DNA of 64,000 nucleotides from Jiella sonneratiae (lineage in GTDB: Bacteria; Pseudomonadota; Alphaproteobacteria; Rhizobiales; Rhizobiaceae): positions 248,001 to 312,000 of the forward strand of contig NZ_JAFMPY010000001.1 of the NCBI RefSeq assembly GCF_017353515.1, written 5' to 3'. Numbering within the stretch: the first letter of the stretch is position 1; the number at the start of each line of letters is the position of its first letter. Positions 51,135 through 59,687 of the stretch are shown piece after piece. Both the position numbers and the translations under genes were made by a program. The notes under the pieces were generated by a model. The model saw only the letters and a list, made by a program, of their open reading frames with translations. It searched no databases and was not told the origin of the DNA.

Positions 51135-52085
51135 TCAGGATGCGGCGTCAGCCGCCTCGACGGAGCGGCCCGGCGCGAATCGGCCGAGGCGCTTGATCTC
51201 CCAGTCGAGCAGGATTCCCGACCTGTCCCGCACCCGCCGGCGCACCGTCTCGCCGAGCGTTTCGAGGTCGAAGGCCGTCGCCTCGCCGGTGTTGATCATG
51301 AAGTTGCAGTGGAGTTCCGACATCTGCGCCCCGCCGACGGCAAGGCCCCGGCATCCGGCAAGGTCGATCTCCTTCCAGGCCGAGGTGCCGGGCGGGTTCT
51401 TGAAGGTCGAGCCGCCGGTCTTCTCCCGGATCGGCTGGACGGTCTCGCGATGCGTCTGCACCTCGTCCATGCGGGCCCGGATCTCGTCGCGGTCGGCGGG
51501 CGTGCCCTCGAAGACGGCGCCGGTGAAGATCAGGTCGCCGGGCGCGGCCGAGTGGCGGTAGGAATAGCCCATCTCGGCATTGGACAGGACGTGGCGCCGG
51601 CCTTGCCTGTCGACCGCATGGACCTCGACGACCCGCTCGACGGTCTCGACGCCGTTGGCCCCGGCATTCATCCGGAGCGCGCCGCCGATCGCCCCGGGGA
51701 TGCCGTGATAGAAATGAAAGCCGCCGATGCCTGCCTCGTGGGCCGCCGCGGCGAGCCGCTTGTCGGGCAACGCCGCGCCGGCGCGAAGCCGGGTCTCGGA
51801 AACGCGCTCGACCGCTCCGAAACCCTTGGCCGAGAGCCTGACGACCACGCCTTCGATGCCGCCGTCGCGCACGAGAAGATTCGAGCCGACGCCGACGACG
51901 AGCACCGGGATCTCCTCGGGCAGCCGTTCGAGGAAGAGGGCGAGGTCCTCCTCGTCGGCCGGCTGGAACAGAAGGTCGGCCGGGCCGCCGACCTGGAACC
52001 AGGTGAGCTTGGCCATTTCGGCCCCGGCCTTGAGTCGTCCGCGGACGCCCGAGAGCCTGTCGCCGAGGCGATCTTGAAGCGTCAC
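51135..52085 (-). CDS. murB: UDP-N-acetylenolpyruvoylglucosamine reductase
   Basis: A 316-residue FAD enzyme reducing UDP-GlcNAc-enolpyruvate to UDP-MurNAc in peptidoglycan synthesis. Type I MurB marks are [53 protein letters not shown] and [11 protein letters not shown] (catalytic Ser), with Glu near TGEATA. GTG 52085 overlaps the murC stop (GTGA). It is the last gene of murG-murC-murB. Confidence 0.95.
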   Translation of the reverse strand: MTLQDRLGDRLSGVRGRLKAGAEMAKLTWFQVGGPADLLFQPADEEDLALFLERLPEEIPVLVVGVGSNLLVRDGGIEGVVVRLSAKGFGAVERVSETRLRAGAALPDKRLAAAAHEAGIGGFHFYHGIPGAIGGALRMNAGANGVETVERVVEVHAVDRQGRRHVLSNAEMGYSYRHSAAPGDLIFTGAVFEGTPADRDEIRARMDEVQTHRETVQPIREKTGGSTFKNPPGTSAWKEIDLAGCRGLAVGGAQMSELHCNFMINTGEATAFDLETLGETVRRRVRDRSGILLDWEIKRLGRFAPGRSVEAADAAS

Positions 52086-53515
52086 GACGCGGCTCCCGCC
52101 TCGCCACCCCCGAGGCCGAGCTTCTCGAGCTCCTTCGGCAGCGCGTAGGCCCACCCCGTAATCGAGCCGGCTCCGAGGAAGACCACCATGTCGCCGGGAT
52201 CGGCAAGCTGCCTGACCAGCGGCGCGATCTCCTCCGGCCCGTCGACGAGCCGGGCGTCGCGGTGGCCGCCGAGCTTCAGCCGCTCGACCAGAAGGTCGGA
52301 GCTTACCAGCGGGATCGGCTCCTCGCCCGCCGCATAGACCGGCGCGATGACGACCGTGTCGGCATCGTTGAAGCAGGAGGCGAAATCGGAGAACAGCGAC
52401 TGCAGCCGGCTGTAGCGATGCGGCTGGACGATGGCGATCACCCGGCCGGTCGCGGAAGAGCGGGCGGCGGCGAGGACGGCGCGGATCTCCACCGGGTGGT
52501 GCCCGTAATCGTCGTAGACCGAGACGCCGCCGACGACGCCGGTGAGCGTGAAGCGCCGCTTCACGCCGCCGAAACCGCCGAGCCCGGCGCGGATCGCGTC
52601 GGCGGGGATGCCGAGCCGGTGGGCGACGGCGACCGCGGCGGTGGCATTGGAGACGTTGTGGCGGCCCGGCATCGGCAGCGCCAGATCGGCGATCCGCTCG
52701 CTCTTGCCGGTGACGCGGTCGCGCAGGGTGACGTCGAACAGCGACTTGCCCGGCTCGAAGCGGACGTTTTCGAAGCGCACGTCCGCCTGCAGGTTCTCGC
52801 CATAGGTGATGACCCGGCGGTCCTCGATCTCGCCGACGAGCGTCTGCACCTCGGGATGGTCGAGGCACATCACGGCGAAGCCGTAGAAGGGCACGTTCTC
52901 GACGAAGGCGCGGAAGGCGGCGCGGACCGCCTCGAAGGTCCCGTAATGGTCGAGATGCTCGGGATCGATGTTGGTGACGACGGCGACGTCGGCGGGAAGC
53001 TTCAGGAAGGTGCCGTCGCTCTCGTCGGCCTCGACCACCATCCAGTCGCCCTCGCCCATCCGGGCATTGGTGCCGTAGGCATTGATGATGCCGCCGTTGA
53101 CGACGGTCGGATCGAAGCCGCCGGCGTCGAGCAGCGTCGCGACCATCGAGGTGGTGGTGGTCTTGCCGTGGGTGCCGCCGATGGCGATCGCCTGGCGGAA
53201 ACGCATCAGCTCGGCCAGCATCTCGGCCCGGCGGACGATCGGCAGCAGGCGCTCCCGCGCCGCCGAGAGCTCCGGGTTGCTGCGCCGGATGGCCGTCGAG
53301 ACGACGACCACCTCGGCCTTGCCGAGATTCTCGGCCTGGTGGCCGATATGGACCGTCACGCCCTTCTCGCGCAGGCGCTGAACGTTGGCGTTCTCGCTCT
53401 GGTCGGAGCCCTGGACGGTATAGCCGAGATTGACGAGGACCTCGGCGATGCCGCTCATGCCGATGCCCCCGATCCCGATGAAATGGACCGGCCCGATATT
53501 CGGCGGCATCTTCAT
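52082..53515 (-). CDS. murC: UDP-N-acetylmuramate--L-alanine ligase
   Basis: A 477-residue cytoplasmic ATP-dependent ligase adding L-Ala to UDP-MurNAc. Features are [17 protein letters not shown] (UDP-binding), [19 protein letters not shown] (P-loop), [31 protein letters not shown] and [15 protein letters not shown] 53515 has GGGGGAA upstream; a second Met two codons later is possible. It lies 28 bp after murG and overlaps murB. Confidence 0.96.
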   Translation of the reverse strand: MKMPPNIGPVHFIGIGGIGMSGIAEVLVNLGYTVQGSDQSENANVQRLREKGVTVHIGHQAENLGKAEVVVVSTAIRRSNPELSAARERLLPIVRRAEMLAELMRFRQAIAIGGTHGKTTTTSMVATLLDAGGFDPTVVNGGIINAYGTNARMGEGDWMVVEADESDGTFLKLPADVAVVTNIDPEHLDHYGTFEAVRAAFRAFVENVPFYGFAVMCLDHPEVQTLVGEIEDRRVITYGENLQADVRFENVRFEPGKSLFDVTLRDRVTGKSERIADLALPMPGRHNVSNATAAVAVAHRLGIPADAIRAGLGGFGGVKRRFTLTGVVGGVSVYDDYGHHPVEIRAVLAAARSSATGRVIAIVQPHRYSRLQSLFSDFASCFNDADTVVIAPVYAAGEEPIPLVSSDLLVERLKLGGHRDARLVDGPEEIAPLVRQLADPGDMVVFLGAGSITGWAYALPKELEKLGLGGGEAGAAS

Positions 53516-53543
53516 GACGGTTCCCCCAGAGCGCGTTGGTGCT

Positions 53544-54644
53544 TCAGCGATTTCCACCGACACCGGGCATAGAGGCAACGAGGTCGGCGAGCAAGGCGGC
53601 GGCGTTCGGCACGCCGGTGGCCCGCGCCGCAGCGGCCATCGTCGCGGCGCGCGCCGGATCCGCGGCGATATCCTCGATCAGCCCGGCGAGCCGCTCCGGA
53701 GAGAGTTCGGCCTGTGCGGCGACGATCGCGCCGCCCCTCGCCTCGATCTTGGCGGCATTGGCGGCCTGGTCGTGGTCGAGCGCATAGGGGAACGGCACGA
53801 GAATGGCCGGGCGGCCGATCACCGCGATCTCCGAGACGGTCGAGGCGCCCGAACGGCTGACGACGAGCTGCGCGGCGCCGATTCGCGCCGCCATGTCGGT
53901 GAAGAAAGGCGAGACCTCCGCGGCGATGCCGCGCTCGGCATAGAAGGCGCGGACCCGCGCCTCGTCTTCCGCCCGCGCCTGCTGCGTCACCTTGAGACGC
54001 CCGCGGAGGTCCTCCGGCAGACGGTCGATCGCCTGCGGAATGGCGTCGGAGAAGAACGCCGCACCCTGGCTGCCGCCGAAGACCACGAGCTCGAAAGTCT
54101 CGCCCGGACCGGCAGGCCGATAGGGTATCGCGGCGGCCTGAAGCACCGCCGGGCGGACCGGATTGCCGGTCACGCTGGTCTTGGCAGCGATCGTCGGCTC
54201 GGCCGCTTCCTGGGCGATGCCGGCGGCGATCTTGTCGACGCGCGGGGCGAGGAAGCGATTCGCCCGGCCCATGACGGCGTTCTGCTCGTGGATGATCGTC
54301 GGCCGGCCGGCCCTGACCGCGGCCATCAGCGGCGGCACCGTCGGATAGCCGCCGAATCCGACGACGACGGCGGGCCGCAGCCGGCGCACCAGCGCCCCCG
54401 CCTCGCGGAAGCCGCGCCACAGCGTCAGGAGCGAGGTCGCGACGGCGACGGGGTTCTTCGACGCGAAGGTCGCCGAGCGGACGCGGTGGATCTCCTTCAC
54501 CGGAAAGCGCTCGGCGAACCGCCCTGCCCGCTCGTCGGTCACGAGTTCGACGGTGAAGCCCCGGGCGATCAGCTCGTGGGCGAGCGCCTCGGCGGGAAAC
54601 AGGTGGCCGCCGGTGCCGCCGGCAGCAAGAAGTATCGTGGTCAT
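53544..54644 (-). CDS. murG: UDP-GlcNAc:lipid I GlcNAc transferase
   Basis: A 366-residue peripheral membrane glycosyltransferase making lipid II. The two Rossmann domains show [78 protein letters not shown] and [26 protein letters not shown]. The start at 54644 begins exactly at the family motif; the ribosome site is weak. In most relatives ftsW and murD precede it, but here a ~590-bp non-coding stretch does. Confidence 0.96.
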   Translation of the reverse strand: MTTILLAAGGTGGHLFPAEALAHELIARGFTVELVTDERAGRFAERFPVKEIHRVRSATFASKNPVAVATSLLTLWRGFREAGALVRRLRPAVVVGFGGYPTVPPLMAAVRAGRPTIIHEQNAVMGRANRFLAPRVDKIAAGIAQEAAEPTIAAKTSVTGNPVRPAVLQAAAIPYRPAGPGETFELVVFGGSQGAAFFSDAIPQAIDRLPEDLRGRLKVTQQARAEDEARVRAFYAERGIAAEVSPFFTDMAARIGAAQLVVSRSGASTVSEIAVIGRPAILVPFPYALDHDQAANAAKIEARGGAIVAAQAELSPERLAGLIEDIAADPARAATMAAAARATGVPNAAALLADLVASMPGVGGNR

Positions 54645-55232
54645 GAAGGCTCTTGGACAGGTCGTTCGGGCGCGAGAACCCTCGTTACCGCAAAATGCGG
54701 CGAAACGGCATCGCCGCCGCCGCAAAGACGGCGGCCGCGCCCGCGAGAACGGCAGCAGCCGACGGGCAGCGTCCGGAGCCGACCGCACCGAGGATGAGCT
54801 TGGAAGGGATTGCGCGAGGAATCCGGCGGCCGGTCACCGGCTGCCTCCACCGATGGCGCCTCGGCAACGCGCGCGCGGCAACGGGTGCGCCTCGCAGCGG
54901 GCGGTCCGCCGGGTATCCGGGGCTGTCTTCGGCAGGGAGGAAAAGCGGCCGGCCGGCATCCGCACGACGGTACGAGGAAACCGCCCTTGCGCGGCGCCGG
55001 CCGACCCCCCACGGGACCCAGGAGATGCGGCGGACCTGAGCATTCCATGGGGTTGTCTGAGGGTCCACGACTGGCAGCGGCCCCTCCAATTCCCTGGGGG
55101 AACACTTGCCCAGAACCGATTCAAATGCAACTTCGCCACCGCCGAGAAGGGCGAACTTTTAGCAGCAAGGTTAAGATACGGGCAACCAATACTCCCGGGG
55201 CCGCGCGGTTGTCCACAGCATCCGTTCTCGCC
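54645..55232. other. 588-bp intergenic region upstream of murG, no gene recognised
   Basis: Frames of about 100-130 codons on both strands are Arg/Gly/Ala-rich and lack ribosome sites. The region must carry the promoter of murGCB. It may be the scar left when this block was separated from the rest of the dcw cluster. A lower-GC patch at about 55125-55190 is the only compositional change. Confidence 0.4.
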
Positions 55233-56582
55233 TCACGCGGCGCGGGCGGTGCCGATGCGGTTGCGGCCGGCGCGCTTTGCCTCGTAGAGCGCGGTGTCGG
55301 CGCGCTTCAGGATGCCGGCGGCGCCTTCCGCCGGACCTTCCGCCACGGCGACACCGGCGCTCACGGTGACGGCGAGGCCCTCGCCGTCGACGGGAAAGGC
55401 CGCGTCGGAAACGGCGAGCCGGATCCGCTCGGCGACGCCCGCCGCCGTCGCCGCGTCGGCGCCCGGCATCAGCACCGCGAACTCCTCGCCGCCGAATCGG
55501 CAGGCCAGGTCGCTCGCCCGCGTCTCGGCCTTCAGCCGGCGGGCGAATTCCCTCAGCACGGCGTCGCCCGCGTCGTGGCCGAAGCCGTCGTTGATTCGCT
55601 TGAAGTGGTCGATGTCGAAGAGAGCGAGGGCGAAGCCGCCGCCGGAGGCAGCGGCGCGGCCGAGATGGATGTCCAGGAAGCGGCGGTTGTGCAGGCCGGT
55701 CAACGGGTCGGTGACCGCGAGTTCGATGGTCTGCTGCAGCGACTGGCGCAGGCCCTCGTCGTAGCGCTTGCGCCGCAGCTGCGTCCTGAGGCGCGCGGCG
55801 AGCTCGTTGCGGTCGATCGGCCGCGGCACGTAGTCGTTGGCGCCGAGCTCGAGGGCGCGCGCGGCGCGCGCCTCGTCGCCGGGCTCGGCGAGCGCCAGAA
55901 TCGGCAAGAGCCGCGTCGCCTCGGCCGAGCGCAGCTGCGAAATCAGCCGCAGCGGGTCGGCGTCGCGCGCCTCAAGGTCGACGAGCACGACGTCGGCTTC
56001 TGGAGCCGCGGCGAGGACCGCATCGGCGGAGGCGAGGACGGTGAGATCGGTTTCGCCGCGCAGGCGCCGCGCGATGCTGCGGCCCTCCGCCTCGGCCTCG
56101 ACGAAGGCGAGCGTGCGCGAGCGGCCGGTGGCGAGCTGGCGCAGCATCTCGATCTCGCCGCCGACCAGCTGCATCGCCGTTTCCGCACGGCTGCGCAGCT
56201 CGTCGGTGATCCGCTTCAGCCGGGTCAGGCTGCGCAGCCGCGACATCAGCGCGAGGTCGCCGACCGGCTTGGTCAGGAAGTCGTCGGCGCCGGCCTCGAG
56301 CCCGGCCAGCCGGTCCTGCGGCTGGTCGAGCGCGGTGACCAGCACCACCGGCACATGCATGAGGCGCGGCGTCGCCTTGATCCGGCGGCAGACCTCGAAA
56401 CCATCGAGCCCCGGCATCATCACGTCGAGAAGAACGAGGTCGATCGGCTGGCTGGCGAGCGCCGCGAGCGCCGCCTCGCCGCTGTCGGCGGCGACGACCT
56501 CGTAATATTCCGCCGCGAGCCGCGCCGAGAGGAGGCGAAGGTTCACCTCCACGTCGTCGACGACGAGAATGCGCGCGGTCAT
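55233..56582 (-). CDS. pleD: PleD-type response regulator/diguanylate cyclase
   Basis: A 449-residue protein with two receiver domains and a GGDEF domain, making cyclic di-GMP when phosphorylated. The first receiver (about 4-120) has the phosphorylation site D53 in LVLLDVMMPG and the K of LTKPVG. The second (about 155-275) is degenerate, with VLVDLEA and YVPRPID. The catalytic domain has TDPLTGLHNRRFLD, the inhibitory I-site R-A-S-D and FGGEEF. PleD controls polar development in alphaproteobacteria. It lies eight bases after divK, as in Caulobacter, where the DivJ/PleC kinases act on both. Confidence 0.94.
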   Translation of the reverse strand: MTARILVVDDVEVNLRLLSARLAAEYYEVVAADSGEAALAALASQPIDLVLLDVMMPGLDGFEVCRRIKATPRLMHVPVVLVTALDQPQDRLAGLEAGADDFLTKPVGDLALMSRLRSLTRLKRITDELRSRAETAMQLVGGEIEMLRQLATGRSRTLAFVEAEAEGRSIARRLRGETDLTVLASADAVLAAAPEADVVLVDLEARDADPLRLISQLRSAEATRLLPILALAEPGDEARAARALELGANDYVPRPIDRNELAARLRTQLRRKRYDEGLRQSLQQTIELAVTDPLTGLHNRRFLDIHLGRAAASGGGFALALFDIDHFKRINDGFGHDAGDAVLREFARRLKAETRASDLACRFGGEEFAVLMPGADAATAAGVAERIRLAVSDAAFPVDGEGLAVTVSAGVAVAEGPAEGAAGILKRADTALYEAKRAGRNRIGTARAA

Positions 56583-56590
56583 CGCCCGCC

Positions 56591-56962
56591 TCAGGCGTCG
56601 CCGAGGAAGGAACGCACCACTTCCATGAAGCGGTTCACCGAGATCGGTTTGGAGATGTAGGCCTCGCAGCCGCCCTGGCGGATGCGTTCCTCGTCGCCCT
56701 TCATGGCGAAGGCGGTGACGGCGACGATGGGGATCTTGAAGAGTTCGGGATCGGCCTTGAGCTGGCGCGTCACGTCGAGGCCGGAGATCTCGGGCAGCTG
56801 GATGTCCATGAGAATCAGGTCCGGCCGATTGGCGCGGGCGAGATCCACCGCCTCGAGGCCGCTGCGCGTCTGCACGGTGTCGTAGCCGTGCGCCGCAAGG
56901 AGATCGCGGAACAGCTTCATGTTCAGCTCATTGTCTTCGACGATCATGACCTTCTTTGCCAT
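56591..56962 (-). CDS. divK: single-domain response regulator DivK
   Basis: A 123-residue stand-alone receiver, essential for cell-cycle signalling to CtrA in alphaproteobacteria. It shows [17 protein letters not shown], phosphorylation site D53 in [25 protein letters not shown] and the conserved Lys in YISKPIS. AAGGAG eight bases before ATG 56962 decides the start; a GTG three codons earlier is less likely. It forms an operon with pleD. The upstream spacer contains the dyad TTCTTTAAGAA (57026-57036), but I see no full CtrA site. Confidence 0.95.
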   Translation of the reverse strand: MAKKVMIVEDNELNMKLFRDLLAAHGYDTVQTRSGLEAVDLARANRPDLILMDIQLPEISGLDVTRQLKADPELFKIPIVAVTAFAMKGDEERIRQGGCEAYISKPISVNRFMEVVRSFLGDA

Positions 56963-57060
56963 CGTCGACACTCCTTGCCTCGACCGGGCCGAAAAATTCG
57001 ACTACCTTGCCTTATGTAAGCGAACTTCTTTAAGAATCGGGAACCGCCGGCTTGAGCTCG

Positions 57061-57375
57061 ATGCACGATCCCCGGGCCGCCCGATCGCGTCCTGCCAGAA
57101 ATGGCATCGCGGATGCGGACGAAGCGGAGGCGATCGCCATCCGCGGCCTCACCTTCATAGCATCAGACCCCGTTCTCTTCCCTCGGTTTCTTGCGTTGAC
57201 CGGTCTCGATCCCCAGGGATTGCGGCGCGCCGCCGAAGAGCGTGGCTTTCTGCCCGGCGTTCTCGAGTTCATCCTCGGGCACGAGCCGACGCTGATCGCC
57301 TTCTGCGAGGCCGCCGAACTCGACCCCGCCCGCGTGTCGTCCGCCTGGCAGGCGATGGCCGGCCCGCGAGAATGA
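57061..57375 (+). CDS. DUF3572-family protein
   Basis: A 104-residue protein of the DUF3572 type, common in Hyphomicrobiales and of unknown function. Family-like stretches are AIAIRGLTFIASDPVLFPRFLALTG, GLRRAAEERGFLPGVLEFILGHEPTLIAFC and the C-terminal AWQAMAGPRE. It is mostly helical with no membrane or signal segment. ATG 57061 is used; TTG 57052 three codons earlier is possible, and neither has a strong ribosome site. It is divergent from divK. Confidence 0.78.
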   Translation: MHDPRAARSRPARNGIADADEAEAIAIRGLTFIASDPVLFPRFLALTGLDPQGLRRAAEERGFLPGVLEFILGHEPTLIAFCEAAELDPARVSSAWQAMAGPRE

Positions 57376-57439
57376 GCGGCAGGCCCCTATCCCGGCCGCC
57401 CTCCTGCGGCGCGGCCTCGGGCGATCCGCGGAGCGGCCG

Positions 57440-58096
57440 ATGAACCGGCGGTCCGAGAGCCGTGGACCGTCGCCGGCCACAATACCTCAACGCAAACATG
57501 GGCTTCTGGTTCTCGACGTCGACGAGGTCGTGCTCGAATTCATCGAACCCTTCTGCCGGCTTCTCGAGGATCACGGGGCGCGGCTGCACCCCGAGAATTT
57601 CCGCCTCACCGGCAACGTGCGCTCGATTTCGACCGGCGCCGCGCTGTCGGGGTCGCGGCTCGCGGAGATCACCGAACAGCTCTATCTGGAGCAGGAAACC
57701 CGGCAGACACTGGTCCCCGGCGTCGCTGCCGCGACCGCCCGCCTTTCCGCCCGCGCCGACATCGTTTTCCTGACGGCCATGACGCCGAGCCACTACGAGC
57801 GCCGGCGACGCCTCCTCGACGCGAGCGGCCTCGACTTCCCGATGATCGCGACGGAGCGGTCCAAGGGCGCCGTGGTCTCCGAACTTGCCGATCGCCGGTA
57901 CGGTCCGGTGATCTTCGTCGACGACCTGCCGCCGAATCTCACGGCCGTCGGGCGCAGCGCCCCGACCGCCCGGCTGCTCCACGTGATGGCGAACGAGGTC
58001 TTCCGGCAGCACCTGCCGCCGCTCCCGGCCGGCTGCGCCAGCGCCCGCGACTGGAGCGAGGCCGAGGCGATCATCACAGGCTGGCTCGACGCATGA
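57440..58096 (+). CDS. HAD-superfamily-like hydrolase
   Basis: A 218-residue protein with HAD-fold marks: motif I LLVLDVDEVVLEF (Asp-x-Asp), motif II Thr in DIVFLTAMTPSHYERR and the motif IV-like acid pair in PVIFVDDLPPNL. Lys near ERSKGAVV could be motif III. It therefore probably acts on a phosphorylated small molecule, but the substrate is unknown. GGAG precedes the ATG. It lies 64 bp after the DUF3572 gene and 67 bp before dinB, all on one strand. Confidence 0.75.
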   Translation: MNRRSESRGPSPATIPQRKHGLLVLDVDEVVLEFIEPFCRLLEDHGARLHPENFRLTGNVRSISTGAALSGSRLAEITEQLYLEQETRQTLVPGVAAATARLSARADIVFLTAMTPSHYERRRRLLDASGLDFPMIATERSKGAVVSELADRRYGPVIFVDDLPPNLTAVGRSAPTARLLHVMANEVFRQHLPPLPAGCASARDWSEAEAIITGWLDA

Positions 58097-58163
58097 ACCG
58101 GCCGGCGCCGCGACTCGTCAGCCGGTGCGCCGTCGCCTATGATGGGCGCCCCAACCGAGCGCG

Positions 58164-59510
58164 ATGGTCATGGCCGTTCCGAACACCGAGAGCTTTTGCC
58201 GCGACTGCTTCGCCACGGCGGCGACGGCGACGCGCCGCTGCAGAGCCTGCGGCAGCCCGAGGCTGGTCGACCACCCGGAAGCATTCCGGCTGTCGATCGC
58301 CCATCTCGACTGCGACGCCTTCTATGCCAGCATCGAAAAACGCGACCGGCCGGAGCTCGCCGACAAGCCGGTGATCATCGGCGGCGGCCACCGCGGGGTG
58401 GTGTCGACGGCCTGCTACATCGCGCGCATCCGCGGCGTCCGCTCGGCGATGCCGATGTTCAAGGCGCTGAAACTCTGTCCGGATGCGATCGTGCTGCGGC
58501 CCGACATGGCGAAATATGCCGAAGTCGGGCGCGCGGTCCGTGCCCTGATGGGCGAGATCACGCCCCTCGTCGAGCCGCTTTCGATCGACGAGGCGTTTCT
58601 CGATCTGTCCGGGACCGAGGCGCTGCACGGCGAGCCGAGCAGCCTGACCCTCGCACGGCTCGCCAGCCGCATCGAATCGGAGCTCGGCATCACCGTCTCC
58701 ATCGGTCTCTCGCACAACAAGTTCCTCGCCAAGGTGGCCAGCGACCTCGAAAAGCCGCGCGGCTTCTCGATCATCGGCGATGCCGAGACGCTCACCTTCC
58801 TCACGCCGCGGCCGATCGGGCTGATATGGGGCGTCGGCAAGGCTCTCGAAGAGCGGCTGGCGCGCGACGGCCTCCACCGGATCGGCCAGCTCCAGACCAT
58901 GGATCAGGGCGAGCTGATGAAGCGCTACGGCGAGATGGGCGGGCGGCTGTGGCGCCTGTCGCGCGGCATCGACGCACGGCGCGTCAATCCGCGCGGCGAG
59001 GCGAAGAGCATCTCGGCCGAGACGACCTTCAATACCGACATCGACAGCCTCGACGCGCTGCTGCCGATCCTGCGCGACCTTTCCGAGACCGTCGCCGGCC
59101 GGCTGAAGAAGACCGACCTCGCCGCCGCGACGATCGTCCTGAAGCTGAAGACCGCCGACTTCCGGCTGCGCACGCGCAACCGCAAGCTCGCCGCCCCCAC
59201 CCGCCTCGCCGACCGGATCTTCGCCGCGGGCCGTGCGCTGCTGCAGAAAGAGGTGGACGGGACGCGCTTCCGGCTGATCGGCATCGGCTGCGCCGATTTT
59301 ACGCCGGCAAGACAAGCCGATCCCGTCGATCTGGTCGATCCGGCAGCCGAACGGCGGGCCCGCGCGGAGGCGGCGCTCGACAGCCTGCGCGGCAAGTTCG
59401 GCAGGAGCGCGATCGAGACCGGCATCACCTTCGGCAGGCTGCGCCGCTCGGCCCGCGCGGCGGCACGAGCCGGCAACTCCCCGCGACCGCCCGAGGCGGC
59501 CGGCGACTGA
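58164..59510 (+). CDS. dinB: DNA polymerase IV with N-terminal zinc-ribbon-like extension
   Basis: A 448-residue Y-family translesion polymerase. The N-terminal ~35 residues carry two Cys pairs, FCRDC and CRACGSPRL, like a small zinc ribbon, before the catalytic start [18 protein letters not shown]. Active-site acids are in AHLDCDAF and [11 protein letters not shown]. The little-finger domain follows (about 255-380). The ATG at 58164 is used; 58170 is an equal alternative. No LexA box was found upstream. The stop codon TGA (59508-59510) is the first triplet of the interspersed repeat, so the C-terminus ends at the element. Confidence 0.92.
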   Translation: MVMAVPNTESFCRDCFATAATATRRCRACGSPRLVDHPEAFRLSIAHLDCDAFYASIEKRDRPELADKPVIIGGGHRGVVSTACYIARIRGVRSAMPMFKALKLCPDAIVLRPDMAKYAEVGRAVRALMGEITPLVEPLSIDEAFLDLSGTEALHGEPSSLTLARLASRIESELGITVSIGLSHNKFLAKVASDLEKPRGFSIIGDAETLTFLTPRPIGLIWGVGKALEERLARDGLHRIGQLQTMDQGELMKRYGEMGGRLWRLSRGIDARRVNPRGEAKSISAETTFNTDIDSLDALLPILRDLSETVAGRLKKTDLAAATIVLKLKTADFRLRTRNRKLAAPTRLADRIFAAGRALLQKEVDGTRFRLIGIGCADFTPARQADPVDLVDPAAERRARAEAALDSLRGKFGRSAIETGITFGRLRRSARAAARAGNSPRPPEAAGD

Positions 59511-59618
59511 TACGAGATCTGCTCGATCAGAGCGGGGCTCGTATCAAGCCCGCGCGGCGAATGAGCGTCTTTGTTTCCGGCATCACGAAGTGATCTGCCG
59601 GAAACCGTATGATCGCCC
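59508..59618 (+). repeat. RIME-like interspersed palindromic repeat, copy 2
   Basis: A 111-bp element starting TGATACGAGATC and ending near GGAAACCGTATGATCGCCC, closely matching copy 1 (35480-35604, opposite strand). Hairpin 1 is closed by a perfect 9-bp pair TGATACGAG/CTCGTATCA and has an inner GCTC/GAGC stem. Hairpin 2 has CCGGCATCAC with GTGATCTGCCGG. The initial TGA is the dinB stop codon. The two hairpins at a gene end could limit read-through or stabilise the mRNA. Confidence 0.8.
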
Positions 59619-59687
59619 AAGACCGACCGCCAAAGACTGACCGCCCTTCGCGGCGAAGGCGGAGCGCGAGGCCGGCCCGTCCGGGTG

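Noticed and set aside
54653-55039. A possible 128-residue gene upstream of murG
   Set aside because: Arg/Ala/Gly-rich with no ribosome site or fold-like pattern. Treated as non-coding.
57026-57036. TTCTTTAAGAA near divK considered as a CtrA site
   Set aside because: It does not fit TTAA-N7-TTAA; it is only a short dyad.
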